Shown here: positions 21,495 through 32,938 of the stretch, one piece after another
Layout of the letters: every line of letters starts with the position of its first letter
How positions within the stretch are numbered: the first letter of the stretch is position 1
Assembly: GCA_022419385.1 (NCBI GenBank)
Contig: JAJUBI010000004.1
Coordinates: 4,755,286 to 4,819,285, forward strand
Length of the DNA stretch: 64,000 nucleotides
Direction: 5' to 3'
Source: Paraconiothyrium sp. Pb-2020
Lineage: Eukaryota; Ascomycota; Dothideomycetes; Pleosporales; Didymosphaeriaceae
Notes under the pieces: generated by a model
What the model saw: the letters and a program-made list of their open reading frames with translations, nothing else
Told to the model about the DNA's origin: nothing
Databases searched by the model: none
Made by a program: the position numbers and the translations under genes

Positions 21495-24400
21495 ATGCGC
21501 TGCTCCCGCCGGAACCTTACTGCCCATGTTGTGAAGCGACCGCGACTTGCGCCGGCATCTACAAGCTCCCCTGTCTGGTGCGCGTCGCGAAGATGCCTCG
21601 CCACCGTACAGTCAACGCAAGAGGAGGGAAGTAGCGGTGCCAATGGGGGCACTCTCTCCGGTATGCGACCACATTTCACACAAGATTCGCCCAAACTAAG
21701 TGTCACAGTGCCGTCCGAAGCCCGCTTCAGCGAGATAGGGGTCCAGCACCTCTCCGGCCATGTCCACCGGCAAGTCTTCCCTGGCAAAGGCACTGCTGCA
21801 CCGCCCGAGCTTGTTGCCCTCTCCAAAGACCATCTCAACCGCCATGACCTCCTCGGCAAGAACCAAGACAAGACCCCACCCGTGGCCTTCGATTTGCCCG
21901 AGTTGCAGGGGACAACGCTCGACGAGCATTTCTACAAGCTGGGTATGGATGCTGCGGAACCGTTCCTGACAATGGCGAAGAAATTGGCGTGGGCTAATCC
22001 TCCGCCGAAGCCGCGAAAGTGGATTAGAAGGAGCGGGTGGACCAAGTACAATAGCGATGGGACGAGTGAAGCTGTGGAAGCACCAGATGAGCACATGCTG
22101 ACCTTTGATACCGAGGTCATGTGGAAAGAGACGTCGTTTGCGTGTATGGCATGCGCCGTGAGCCCGACAGCATGGTATGCGTGGATATCACCGTGGTTGC
22201 TGGGAGAGTCAAAGTCGGATCGACATCTAATACCCCTCGGGGACCCGTCGAAACCGCGCATAATCGTCGGCCATAACATTGGATATGACCGGGCACGCAT
22301 TGCCGAGGAATACGACATCCGGCAGTCGAAGAACTCGTTCGTGGACACCATGTCATTACACGTTGCGTCCAACGGCATGTGCTCGCGGCAAAGACCGTCG
22401 TGGATGAAGCACCAGAAGAGCCGAGAGCAGAGGGAAAAATTGGCCACGGCTGAAGAAAACGTGGAACTCTCACATCTGCTCAATTCCGGCGCGATACCAG
22501 ACGAAGAGGAAGAGCTGTGGATTGGCCGGAGTGCGATCAACTCGTTACGTGACGTGGCCAAGTTTCATTGCAACATCACTATCGACAAGGCCCGGCGAGA
22601 ATACTTTGGGGAGCTAGATCGGGCAGGCATATGTGAGAGGTTGGATGAATTGCTGGATTACTGTGCGGCGGATGTTGAGATCACGCATCGCGTGTACCAG
22701 AAAGTCTTCCCTCTATTTCTGGAGACGTGCCCGCATCCCGTCAGCTTTGCTGCTCTGCGTTTCTTAGCCGCCGAAATCCTCCCTGTGAATGAGACATGGG
22801 ATGCATACATCCACAACGCCGAGGCAACGTACCACAAGCTCAGCGACGACGTCCAAGAGCGACTCATCAAGCTCACTGAACAGGCTCTTGAGGTAAAAGA
22901 TAAGCCCGAAATTTATGAAAACGACCCCTGGTTGAGCCAGCTGGACTGGTCCGGCCAGGAAATAAGGATGGTTAAGGGAAAGAAGAAGGGTGACCCACCG
23001 CGACCTGCAGCACGACAGAAGAAACCAGGCATGCCAAAATGGTACAAGGATCTGTTCACGAAGAGCGACGGACCAATCAATCTTACTGTTCGCACAAGAC
23101 TAGCACCGATTCTGCTGAAGCTGAGTTGGGATGGCAACCCGCTGGTCTGGTCAGACAAGCATGGCTGGACGTGGCAGGTACCCATGGAAGAAGTCTTCGC
23201 CTATAACGAGAAAGGCTTGAAGGAATTGGATATGTCGGAAGAGGAGAATCTGAAGTTGCGCGACGACTTGAAGCATCGATACTACAAAGTGCCACATAAG
23301 GATGGTCCACTGGCGAGGTGCGCAAATCCACTAGCCAAGGGCTATCTAGCATATATGGAGAAAGGGACTCTATCTTCGGAGTATGAGTATGCCAAGGAAG
23401 CACTCGAGATGAACGCATCATGCTCGTACTGGATAAGCGCGAGAGACAGGATCATGTCGCAGATGGTGGTGGACAACAAGGAGGTGCCGAATGCTCCGGA
23501 GCTACTGTCCTCGTCCGAAACTGGTCAAGAGAAGAAGGTTGGGTTCATCCTACCGCAGATCATTCCGATGGGTACTATCACACGTCGAGCTGTCGAGAAC
23601 ACGTGGCTCACAGCTAGTAATGCCAAAAAGAATCGGGTTGGATCCGAGCTCAAGTCCATGGTGCGAGCACCGCAAGGTTATTGCTTCGTTGGAGCCGATG
23701 TGGACTCGCAAGAGCTATGGATAGCGAGTCTGATCGGCGATGCCACGTTCAAGCTGCATGGAGGTAACGCAGTTGGCTTCATGACGCTCGAAGGCACAAA
23801 GGCTGCTGGGACCGATCTGCATTCCCGCACCGCAGGGATCCTGGGCATAACCAGGAACGATGCGAAGGTGTTCAATTACGGTCGTATCTATGGTGCCGGG
23901 CTGAAGTTCGCCGCAACACTACTAAGGCAGTTCAACCCCGGTTTGACCGACTCGCAAACCACGAGGACGGCGAACGAATTGTACGAAAACACCAAGGGCA
24001 AGAAGACGACAAGAAAGCAACTCCATGAGCGGCCATTCTGGAGAGGAGGCACCGAATCCTTTGTCTTCAATAAGCTCGAAGACTTTGCTGAGCAAGAGAA
24101 GCCTCGGACACCGGTCCTTGGGGCCGGTATCACCGAAGCACTCATGCGTCGTTACCTCACCAAGGGCGGCTTCATGACGTCGCGCATTAATTGGGCGATC
24201 CAGTCTTCTGGCGTTGATTATCTCCATCTCCTGATTATCAGCATGGAGTATCTGACTCGGCTGTACAATCTGGACGCTCGTCTGGCCATTACAGTTCACG
24301 ACGAGATTCGCTATCTTGTCAAGGAAGAAGACAAATACAGAGCGGCTATGGCTTTGCAAGTAGCCAACGTGTGGACCCGCGCCATCTTTTCTCAGCAAAT

Positions 24401-24980
24401 GGGCATCGATGAGCTCCCGCAGTCGTGCGCCTACTTCTCCGCCGTCGACATCGACCACGTGCTCCGCAAGGAAGTGGACATGGACTGCATTACTCCCAGC
24501 CACAAGGACAAGATCCCCCATGGGGAGTCTCTCGACATTATGACGCTCCTCGAAAAGGGCGACGCCGCGCGCCTCGACCCCGCCATTGTTCCCAAAGACC
24601 CTCCTGCGGTCGAGAAGTATTCGGCGAGCTACACACCGCGCATTCCCGTCATGGCATCCCTCGCGGGCGTAGACCCGACTTCGGTATCGAGCATTGCATA
24701 CTTGAAAGCGCAGATCACGGGCGATGACATGGAATTGCGAGATATCCTGCGCACAGTCAGAACGCCCGCCAAGCCGCGGTCTCGAAGGTCGAAGAAAGAC
24801 GAAGACGAGGAGAACGAGCGGGCAGTGCTCCACTACGAACAGATGGCGCAGCTACTACCAGTCGATGAGATATGGCAGAACAACAAGTTCACCAAGACGT
24901 GGAGCTCCACCACCAGGCCCGGCACACTGCACCATTTCCACCCACGAGGCACCGCCCCGCGGCCCGCGAGGGTACATTAG
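21495..24980 (+). CDS. MIP1: Mitochondrial DNA polymerase gamma catalytic subunit
   Basis: Intronless, 1161 aa, ATG 21495. It replicates and proofreads mitochondrial DNA. The N-terminus is Arg/Ser/Ala-rich without acids (MRCSRRNLTAHVVKRPRLAP), a mitochondrial presequence. The 3'-5' exonuclease motifs are present: DTE at about 205, GHNIGYDRARI at about 265, YCAADVEITHRVY at about 395. The polymerase motifs of family A follow: GADVDSQELWIASLIGDA at about 733, RNDAKVFNYGRIYGAG at about 795, and VHDE at about 934. Length is close to yeast Mip1. The C-terminal ~150 residues are charged and less conserved, as usual for fungal forms. Large antisense open frames (for example 23922-24833) are shadows of its GC-rich codons. 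Very confident. Confidence 0.97.
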   Translation: MRCSRRNLTAHVVKRPRLAPASTSSPVWCASRRCLATVQSTQEEGSSGANGGTLSGMRPHFTQDSPKLSVTVPSEARFSEIGVQHLSGHVHRQVFPGKGTAAPPELVALSKDHLNRHDLLGKNQDKTPPVAFDLPELQGTTLDEHFYKLGMDAAEPFLTMAKKLAWANPPPKPRKWIRRSGWTKYNSDGTSEAVEAPDEHMLTFDTEVMWKETSFACMACAVSPTAWYAWISPWLLGESKSDRHLIPLGDPSKPRIIVGHNIGYDRARIAEEYDIRQSKNSFVDTMSLHVASNGMCSRQRPSWMKHQKSREQREKLATAEENVELSHLLNSGAIPDEEEELWIGRSAINSLRDVAKFHCNITIDKARREYFGELDRAGICERLDELLDYCAADVEITHRVYQKVFPLFLETCPHPVSFAALRFLAAEILPVNETWDAYIHNAEATYHKLSDDVQERLIKLTEQALEVKDKPEIYENDPWLSQLDWSGQEIRMVKGKKKGDPPRPAARQKKPGMPKWYKDLFTKSDGPINLTVRTRLAPILLKLSWDGNPLVWSDKHGWTWQVPMEEVFAYNEKGLKELDMSEEENLKLRDDLKHRYYKVPHKDGPLARCANPLAKGYLAYMEKGTLSSEYEYAKEALEMNASCSYWISARDRIMSQMVVDNKEVPNAPELLSSSETGQEKKVGFILPQIIPMGTITRRAVENTWLTASNAKKNRVGSELKSMVRAPQGYCFVGADVDSQELWIASLIGDATFKLHGGNAVGFMTLEGTKAAGTDLHSRTAGILGITRNDAKVFNYGRIYGAGLKFAATLLRQFNPGLTDSQTTRTANELYENTKGKKTTRKQLHERPFWRGGTESFVFNKLEDFAEQEKPRTPVLGAGITEALMRRYLTKGGFMTSRINWAIQSSGVDYLHLLIISMEYLTRLYNLDARLAITVHDEIRYLVKEEDKYRAAMALQVANVWTRAIFSQQMGIDELPQSCAYFSAVDIDHVLRKEVDMDCITPSHKDKIPHGESLDIMTLLEKGDAARLDPAIVPKDPPAVEKYSASYTPRIPVMASLAGVDPTSVSSIAYLKAQITGDDMELRDILRTVRTPAKPRSRRSKKDEDEENERAVLHYEQMAQLLPVDEIWQNNKFTKTWSSTTRPGTLHHFHPRGTAPRPARVH

Positions 24981-25928
24981 ATATTCTTCTTTTCGCATTG
25001 CAGCAGCGCTACGCCTTTTATTTTCTTACGTTCTTGTACTCGCATTGTATGTACGATATGTTGTAACGGCCGATTGCATAGTCATGGCTTCTGGGAAGGT
25101 GCATTCGGACCACGGGACCGGTGCATACGGGGGATGGCACCACCTTCATCGTTCAATTATGTACCCACGATAAATCACTAATCTTCGCAACGTTCAAGCG
25201 CCGTGATACCCAACAATTCAACATGTCGTGATACACCCCAGGTGTTGAGGATACGCTGTCGGATCGGCAAAGGTCCAGGCGGACGAGAGGGGTCTCGAGC
25301 GGCGACTCATCCTGCCGCCGCTGCCGATCTCCTGTCAGGGCTGCGTCTGGGCTGGGCCCTGCAGTGCGGCTCTTTCTACAGCCTGTTACGATTGCCACTC
25401 TTGCAACTCTCTTGCGCACGCTGGCTTTCTACTTTTCCAACATGTACGAGTGTTTAGAACCCGTGCTCTAGCCGTCCAAACCCACTTCCCCACCGCGCGC
25501 GGATCTGGGGAGTCTCTCGGCTGGCGGGACCCGGTACCGGACATTGCTTCGCGAGACGTTCACCGCCTCGACGCGAGCCGCAGGGGCGTCCGTGCGCGGT
25601 CGCGAAGCAGGGGTCTGGGAAAATTGTGCACGCGTTATGCTTCGGCGCTTCGCCTCCTTTTATTTTTGTGGCAAGTGGAGTGCGAGGCCCACCCGTTCAT
25701 AAAGTGCACTGGCTCCCCCCGCAATACACAATCTTTGACTACATTCACTCTACGTTTACACTGTTGACTTAAGGGCTGCATTCGCACGATATACATCTTC
25801 CAGTCATCGACTCTTGCTACCTACGAAACATTCAAAGAAGTTTAACTCGAGAAGAAGCATACGTGTCGATTCACATACACCTACCTCGCCACTTTCGCTT
25901 CATACCACCACACCAACAAGTCGACAAA
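24981..25928. other. Intergenic region
   Basis: 3' flank of MIP1 and promoter/leader of the next gene. A C/T- and A/C-rich leader precedes the ATG at 25929. Short unsupported frames only. Confidence 0.45.
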
Positions 25929-26233
25929 ATGGCGCCCCGCTTCGCCCTTCCTGTTCGCCTCCCCATACGCACCTTCCGCGCCTCCGCGCGCTTTAACTCA
26001 AACACCTCCACCACCCGCGCCGCCCGCGTCATCGAGATGGCGGCACAGACTGAGAAGCCGAGTGCGTTGGAGGCGGGCGTGCCCGTTATGTGGGCCGTCT
26101 GCGGTGGCTTGATCTACACCGCTTGGAACAGGGTTGAGGAGAGGGAAGGTGCCGAGAATGTGCAGAAGGTATGTTGATTTTTGCATGGGAGGGGTGAAGG
26201 AGGCTAATGGTTTGGTAGCTTTTGATCGTTTGA
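25929..26233 (+). CDS. Small mitochondrial single-pass membrane protein
   Basis: Exons 25929-26168 and 26219-26233 join in phase 0 (50-nt intron, GTATGT donor, GGCTAAT branch, GTAG acceptor) to give 84 aa. The tiny second exon adds only LLIV and the stop. Without splicing the frame would end in VC at 26177. Residues 1-25 are basic and hydroxylated (RFALPVRLPIRTFRASARF), a typical matrix-targeting presequence. A hydrophobic segment VPVMWAVCGGLIYTAW lies at about 53-68, followed by a charged tail. Size and layout suit a small inner-membrane protein such as an accessory respiratory-chain or assembly subunit, but I cannot name the family. ATG context ACAAAATGGCG is good; the in-frame codon at 25863 is GTG. 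Confidence 0.7.
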
Positions 26234-26940
26234 ACGCGCATCGCATTTTAGACGGACGAGTCGGGTTTGCATGGTGAGGGATAGACCGTCTTTGGCATTT
26301 GCATGCGCGCATTTGCGGATACATTTCGTTTTGGGGGTAGGAATAGGATAATGACGGTTGCCATGGGACTGGCGGGGCCTGGTATGGCTATCCGATGGAA
26401 TGGATTGGTTACGGATACTTATTGGCGTTTGGACTGGATACACCTTGCGCCTTCGACATAGACGAATTTTATACAGTTCACTTCACGTGGAAATCGAAGA
26501 CAGCCATCTGATGACCTTGAGGCAAAGTACAAAGCTCGGGGGAATCCTCCCAGAAATACACAAGAGTCTCTCAACAGGAAAGATGGGACATGATTTCAAG
26601 TTTCATAGCCTATCGCCGCATCAGCTGGCCTCCCTGGTGGGCACTCAACCCTAAGGCCCCGATTCTTGCTCACCCGTTCATCTACTTTGGCCAAGTCAAC
26701 AGCGAGAATAGACTTCGTTGAAAGGAGACTCCTGTGACATGGTAGAAGGGTAACTTCTTCTAATCCTGGTCGAGTATCAGGAGAGTGTAAATCGACTCTC
26801 CGCCAAACCGCTTCTCGGAACAAGAATTCCGAAGCTCGGAACATGTTGTGCGAGCGGGGAAACGCACCATAAACAACTCAAGCACTTCAATTGCGATTAC
26901 ATTCTTCTCCTCTGTATCTTACTCCAAGTCACAATCACCA
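26234..26940. other. Intergenic region
   Basis: Frames such as 26358-26654 (plus) and 26596-26844 (minus) show no domain. The last ~60 bp form an A/C/T-rich leader before the ATG at 26941. Confidence 0.4.
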
Positions 26941-27661
26941 ATGGCCCCAATCCTCGTCACCGCGCGAATCGTCTGCTCAAGCAAAGACGCGCGAAAGACC
27001 GTATACGCTCCCTCCATCTCGCCCCAGAATCACGCTCACCACAGCCACCCAGGTCCTCTCCGCCTTCCACAAAATCATACAATTCACCCAACCCCACGAG
27101 CCCGACGTCCTCCGCTACATCGCCACTCTCCCAGCCGACGACACCACAGGCACCGTCCTATACATGATCGAAGAATACGCCTCCCAAGCCGCCAGCGACG
27201 CCCACCTCGCAACCCAGCCCGTCCAAGACCTGATCCAGCTCTTCTCCACCACAGACGTCCTCGCTCAACCCCCCGAAGTCCACACCAGCACTGTCACAGC
27301 TAGCAAGCCGTGCTCCCCGCCGCCCGCAATTTCCACTTCACCATGCATAGTGCTAGCGCACTTCGACTACGCGCCCGGAAAGGTAGCGAGTGCGCTGCAA
27401 GGCTGGTCCGACGTTGTGGACTACGTGTCGAAAAACGAGTACTGGACGAGGGGATATACCGTTGGGGAAGAGAAGGATAAGAACAGTGTGAGAACGGTGG
27501 AGACGTATGCAAGCTGGGAGTTTTTGGATAAGGTACATTTGAAAAATGACGCTGTTGCGAGGAATCAACGGCAGAATGGAAGGGATCGGGTAGGGGAGGG
27601 TGCGGTGAGGGTTGTTGCTGTTGATGGATTTTTGGGGAGGGAGGGGAGGGCGAGGTTGTAG
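26941..27661 (+). CDS. ABM-type (antibiotic biosynthesis monooxygenase-like) protein
   Basis: Exons 26941-27000 and 27053-27661 join in phase 0 (52-nt intron, GTATAC donor, CCCAG acceptor) to give 222 aa. Exon 1 encodes the first strand MAPILVTARIVCSSKDARKT; exon 2 continues with VLSAFHKIIQFTQPHEPDVL and YMIEEYAS. These are the strand, helix and strand of the ferredoxin-like ABM fold (PF03992). A second half (HFDYAPGKVASALQGWSDVV ... TYASWEFLDKVH) looks like another, more diverged ABM-like repeat. Such proteins act as cofactor-less monooxygenases or as dimeric binding folds. Substrate unknown and no biosynthetic cluster around it. Cytosolic by appearance. Confidence 0.75.
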
Positions 27662-28835
27662 GTGGAGGGGGACGATTGCTTGTTGGAAATGGGGGGAAGC
27701 TGGGGCAATAACTTGGGCGGATGCAAAGGATTTCACGGCTGAGCAAGATGCAGACAATGAGCTCGCGGGGTACTGGCTCTTCGTTGTGTTGCGGATGGGT
27801 GCCCGTTGCCTCTTTGTTACTCACAATGCAGCTTGTGGATCTCGTATGAAGAAACGACTATATTCGCCAGCTGTCGCCGTAGATATCAGATTTGTAGCGT
27901 AAGCAGTGCCTGGTTGCTGTTATGTGCAACTACGTCGAGGTTTCACTATGTATTAGACAGCCTGTTCGACTGAACATCTCGCCGTCCAGCTTGCCCGCAG
28001 CGCAACTAATCATGACCTTCGAACGGCCATGCAAAGCTTAAGCACTAACCTTCGCGGCGTTCTTCCAACACGTAAGCACCCATCTTTGACAACACATCCG
28101 GAGATCACTAGAACCGAAGTGGTTTCATCACTCCTGCGAGCCGAAAAGCGAAACCCCGCAATACAAAGAGTTCAACAGTCATCGCTACATTGTGATGGAC
28201 CCCGTTTATTCCAAATTTGGCGTCTATACTCATCATTGGCTACATCGCATACCTCTTTTGAATGTAGTAAGTGAGATTTAGTGCGCGGAATCTTGGCAGA
28301 GCGTCAGCTGAGGCTGAACAACGAGACACACGGAGGGTCTATCATCAAATAATTTTATACATAGGGGATACAATGTTTGATGATTGATTTCCCTGGAGAT
28401 TCGATTTTAATGCTATGTCATCGACAAATACTGACTGTGTGCTTCACAAGGGGGTCTATCTTGTACACATTGAAGTCCGATAAAGAAGGGAGGTATCTCA
28501 TTAACTTTTTAATTTTCTTTGGCGTGTCTTTCCAAAAGTGCGCTTGACTACTCATATCGTTCCATGTCAGCACTGCCTCAGCAGGATGAACAAATCCGCT
28601 GAGGGCAATTCCAAATCGACTGCGGGACTCCAAGATGCCACTGATGGTCATTGTATCTACGGGGTAATCCGTATAGAGATTATGATCATTGGTCTGATCG
28701 GGAGCAACGTAAGATCCTGAGCACGCACGTTATGACAATTTAGCACTCTTGTCTAACCATGAAAAACATACATAAATCCCCAACAGAACATGGAAAATTA
28801 AACAAGATATCGAAGTTTCAGATCCAGTCACAAGC
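27662..28835. other. Intergenic region
   Basis: No recognised gene. Short frames at 28029-28274 (plus) and 28418-28651 (minus) have no domain or splice support. Confidence 0.45.
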
Positions 28836-29796
28836 ATGAAGAGCATTATTTTTCTCGGACTCGTGTCGTCCATAGCCGCCCTAGCTACCGTAAACATTCC
28901 GGATTGGCACCCACCACATCATGGAGAAGGTACAGCAGCTCCGTATCATTGATGGCATCCAAACGCACCTCAACTAACGCCTGCAGTGCGCTCTCCCTGT
29001 CCGGGTATCAATGTCCTTGCGAATCATGGCATCTTGCCTCGCACGGGACGAAACATGGACAGAGAAATGATCGTGGACAATCTGTCAAAATGGTATAACA
29101 TCGCCGAAGAAGTATCCGGCGACCTCTTCGCCCGAGCACTCCTGCAGACTGGCCGACCCAATGCCACCACTTTCGACATGACCGACCTACGTCTGCACCA
29201 TAACGCGTCAGTCATGGCTATAGAAGGAGATGCCAGCTTTAGGTACGTGAGGCACTTTAGCCCAGCGAGCTTCCTGACTTATTCCGTCGCAGCCGCGCAG
29301 ACTATTACTGGGGCGACGACTACTCTCTAAACCACACGGTGTGGAAGCAGACGCGCTCCTTCTGGAAAGGCAAAACAATCGACGTGCAGGAATTCGGAGC
29401 CGCAGCCCGCGCCCGCTATCTCACCTCGAAAGCGACGAACCCAACGTTCTATTTCCCCGCTGCGGAAAATATCGGTATTGCAATGGCGTTCATGACAAAT
29501 GTTCTTGGTGATGCTGAGGCAGGCACTGTACCCACTGCCTTTGTGGATGAGTGGATTGGTGAGTCTCGTTCTTTTGCTGCTGCAAGTGTGTGCGAGAAGT
29601 GATCGTGCTGACATGTAGCGTGACAGTCAAAGAACGTTTGCCCGCGCATCTGGGATGGCATACAAGTGGAAGGGTCACTACGACGCCCACTGTCAAGGCT
29701 CTTTCGGACAAGATATTCGCGGCTTCTGGCTTGGAAGCGACAGGTGACGGGAAGTCGAAGCGTAGCAACTTCATTCATGCTGGGATTGAGATCTGA
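28836..29796 (+). CDS. Secreted heme-thiolate peroxidase (chloroperoxidase/UPO family)
   Basis: Four exons (28836-28929, 28987-29242, 29293-29558, 29627-29796) join in frame to 261 aa; introns are 57, 50 and 68 nt. Residues 1-18 (MKSIIFLGLVSSIAALAT) are a signal peptide. The family signature PCPGINVLANHGILPRTGR begins at residue 35, with Cys36 as the expected heme-thiolate ligand. IEGDASFSRADYYWG follows; Glu111 sits where chloroperoxidases and unspecific peroxygenases have the acid-base glutamate. Length matches short peroxygenases (Peroxidase_2, PF01328). These enzymes use H2O2 for halogenation or oxyfunctionalisation outside the cell. The exon 1-exon 2 junction completes a Val codon right before the PCP motif. 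The exon 3 acceptor could also be CGCAG four codons later, but 29292 gives the better conserved SRADYYWG. Confidence 0.85.
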
Positions 29797-30422
29797 GATC
29801 TGGGTCAGCCAATGGTCGGCGTTACTCTTTTGTCAATCGATCAGCAGGACCAGGAATGTTTGGCTCGTGTGGTGCTTTTTATTCTCATTCGCGGGTTGGT
29901 GGTAGGCTCGTATCCATAGTCTTTGGCTTCTTGCGAGTACAGTATGAGTGGTGGTGACCCATGACAATCGTTTGAAATGTTGAATTAGAAGGCAGCTTTT
30001 CCTTCCGCCACCGCCTGTTCGTGTTTTCGCTTTCCCAATTGCCGATGTCAGATGCACAGCCCCAACAAATCTGTGGCGCATGTATACGAGTACCGTTGTT
30101 GTCGCTTCTTCGCAACCTTCCCGTCACATACAACATCACCTGGGCGCGAGCGTGGCGATAGTGCAGAGACCGCGATATGGGAATGTCCTGCACCCTACAA
30201 ATATTGGCACACCATTAACGTACCTGGAAATCCAGCGGCAATGGCCGACGGTGACCTCTGCCAATTGTATTTGTTCGCTTGCTCTGGAGATGGTTAGACC
30301 TGCGGCAGGGGTATGCGGTTCAGCCTCGTTGCCTTGCAGGTCTCCTTTTCAGCTTCGGCTTTATAACTGTACCCCTTCTTTATAAACTTGTGCATAAAAT
30401 TCTTGTCGATACATACGTGCCT
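29797..30422. other. Intergenic region before the HeLo-GTPase gene
   Basis: No gene recognised. An in-frame ATG at 30279 exists upstream of the preferred start, but the codons between (Leu/Phe/Tyr-rich) do not belong to the HeLo fold. Confidence 0.4.
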
Positions 30423-32434
30423 ATGGAAGTCGCTGGTCTCGCTGTGGGCGTTGCCGGCCTGGCAGGATTGTTCAGTTGCTGTACTAGTGCCTTTCGCCTG
30501 GTGCAGCAGGGCCGCTCCTTCGACAAAGACTACAAAATCATCGAGACGAAATTCGGAAACCAGGAATTGCGTCTGCGGGCATGGGGAAAAGCGTGCGGGC
30601 TTGTCGCCAACACAAAATACGATCAGCGGCTCGACGATCCAGATTTGATCCAGCGAGTGGAGGCAACTCTTGAAATGATCAAGATATTGCTCGAAGATGC
30701 GAAAGAGTTGCAGGGGAAATACGGATTGAGGTCTTGTTCGCAATACAAGAGTCAGGACTCACGCCCCCATCTTGCCGTCCGCTCCTCTTCGGAAGGGACA
30801 TCGAGCATTGAACCTGGGCGAAGGGCGAGCTTGACTCGCTTGTTGTCGCGTCGCTCGCTACTCCAACGAACTGGGTCATCACCAGTGCTACAGACTGGGC
30901 AGTCGTCCACTCTTTCGACAGCACATTGGATCATCGAGGATCACGAGAAATTTTCCAAGCTTGTTCAACATCTGAGAGACTTCATTGATGATTTGGAGAA
31001 CTTCACAAAAGCAACTGAGATTCCTCGGCGGCAACGCGTCTTCGTCGAATATGAAGTGGAGTCAATTGACGACCTTGAGACATTGGAAGATATGGAGTTA
31101 GCAAGAGAGAGTGACGACGATGCCGTTTCAGACGCAGCAAGTGCGCGCCTTGAGAGAATCTCAGAGGGTACCGCAAGCGTACGCAGCTCCTTTGGAGGTG
31201 GACGCAGTAGTGTGCATACATTACAGTCTATCATAACCCTGGAATCTCTAGAATCGTACTTCACAGCTCGGACGCATTTCTCACGGCCCGAAAGTATTGC
31301 GGATCCCGAGTATCTTGTACCAACGCCCGAATTGTCTCGCGTGACTGGTCTTAAACGCTACGGTGACGCAGCCCTATCGAACAGACTGCTACGATTACAA
31401 GCACGCCCAAGAAATGGAAGAGAGATTTTTCGGAGGAGACATTTGAGGAAGGATGGTAACGGGAGGTCTCGATTGAAGTGAGTACTATGTAGGGCGAAGT
31501 ATATATTACACCTACCAATCTCTAACAGGTGCATTGTTGTGGGCGAAGCATCCGCCCGTAAGACTGAATTACTTTCTTGTTTCACGCTCGGCGGTTTCCC
31601 CACCGCGCACATGCCCCTTGTGTTCAAGGAGTATGTCACTGAATGCAGGTACGGGTCTCACCCAGCCTTTCCCCCGATGTACATTGTTACGATGAGCTGA
31701 TAGTACTTAGTGTTGATGGTCAATCAATCGATGTAGCGCTTTGGGACACGACCGGACAGGAAGACTACGATCAGCTGCGCGGAAACTCATACAGCGGCAC
31801 TCAGGTTGTCATAATATGCTTCCTCGTCCATGCAGGGCAGCCTAATCATGAACAAGTGCGCAACAAATGGAATTTGGAAGCGAACGAGCGCTGTCCCGGC
31901 GCTGGCCGTATTATCGTGGGCGTGGAGCCAGACGGCTCATATCAAACGTCGCGCATAGACATAGTACGTGGCAAAAGGCTCGCTGTGGAAGTCAATGCTT
32001 CGCATTACGTTCAATGCAATTTAGAGTCAGGTGCTGGCGTGGACGATGTCTTCGAAGCAGTGCGTTCATCCCTTGATACCCTGCTGATATACTGACTGTC
32101 ACAGGCTGCTCGCGCGACCATAGCATCAGCTGACGCGGATGATTCTCGGATATGGAGACTGCCCTTCCGCGATGTGAGGCAGAGACTGTCCATCATTAAC
32201 GAGAATGGCGTCACTGGCCCGTCGCGCTCTGAGGACGAGTCAAGCAGCCCGGGCTTCATTCAAAAGAGGCGCCGCAAACGATCAGGTCTGAAACATACAA
32301 GTCCACCAGCTATTGTTCAGCCCATGGTAACATTTAGTGATTTCGAGGATTCTGAAGACACATTAGGTCACGTTAACGGCAGCTATCCTATGAGACTGTT
32401 TGTCACTAATGGAGACAATTCGGTGGTTCTCTAG
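30423..32434 (+). CDS. HeLo-domain protein fused to a degenerate Rho-like GTPase
   Basis: Four exons (30423-31477, 31529-31648, 31711-32059, 32105-32434) sum to exactly 618 codons, 617 aa. Introns are 51, 62 and 45 nt. Residues 1-~230 form a HeLo domain (PF14479, prion-inhibition and propagation; the HET-S toxic fold): MEVAGLAVGVAGLAGLFSCC, then LVQQGRSFDKDYKI and RLRAWGKACGL, the same landmarks as HET-S, with a hydrophobic first helix. From residue 350 a Rho/Rac-like domain follows: CIVVGEASARKT (G1, 357-364), FPTAHMPLVF (switch I), ALWDTTGQEDYDQLR (G3), VQCNLESGAGVDDVFEA (G5 region). G1 has lost two glycines (Lys363-Thr364 kept), the switch I Thr is Leu382, and the TKLD motif is VEPD (463-466). 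So nucleotide binding is doubtful. The 110-residue tail has an RRRKRS patch and no CAAX box. Role inferred: recognition or regulated membrane-active cell death. Confidence 0.85.
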
Positions 32435-32938
32435 TTTCGATTATCATCGTTTCCATAAGTTGTGTGTCCACCCCCCATGGAAACAAAGTGGAGATTTTTA
32501 TCCAGTTCACATATCGAGTAGATTCTAATTACTGTATAGTAGGCTCTATTAGCTACCTAACGTTAGTTAACCTATGTCTAGGCCTATTGAGATTGTAAAG
32601 GTGGACGAGAACCTACACGATCGTTTCCTGAGCATGAGGTTTCGCAACGTGACAAGAACATGCTGAGTTACCCCGCGTTTCGGCTCCCATCGAGGCTGAG
32701 CTGCTGCTATATGCGTCAGCCCACTTCCCCGGCTTCACCGGGTTTTACGTATGCTCCATATGTGCCTCGAATGGTCGTATTTGCGAAGACATTTGCACGA
32801 CACATATCTCAATTTGTGGTGCCGTCGCACTGTTGTCGCACTGCTGCCCTATACGGGCTTCTGAAAAGCTCAGCCTCACTTCTAGCCTGGACTGCACTCT
32901 CGATCCTATCGATCGTCATCACAGCCTTAGAAATCAAT
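32435..32938. other. Intergenic region
   Basis: AT-rich with a near-palindromic TAACGTTAGTTA at about 32559-32570. The frame of the next (HET) gene is open back to an ATG at 32660, adding a hydrophobic stretch (SASLLAWTALSILSIVITAL) that could be an N-terminal extension or just leader. Confidence 0.4.

Noticed and set aside
23922..24833. 303-codon antisense frame inside MIP1
   Set aside because: A shadow of GC-rich polymerase codons; no domain.
32340..32434. HET-s-like amyloid motif in the tail of the HeLo-GTPase protein
   Set aside because: Asn/Gly and Val residues are present near the end, but no repeated 21-residue motif pattern.
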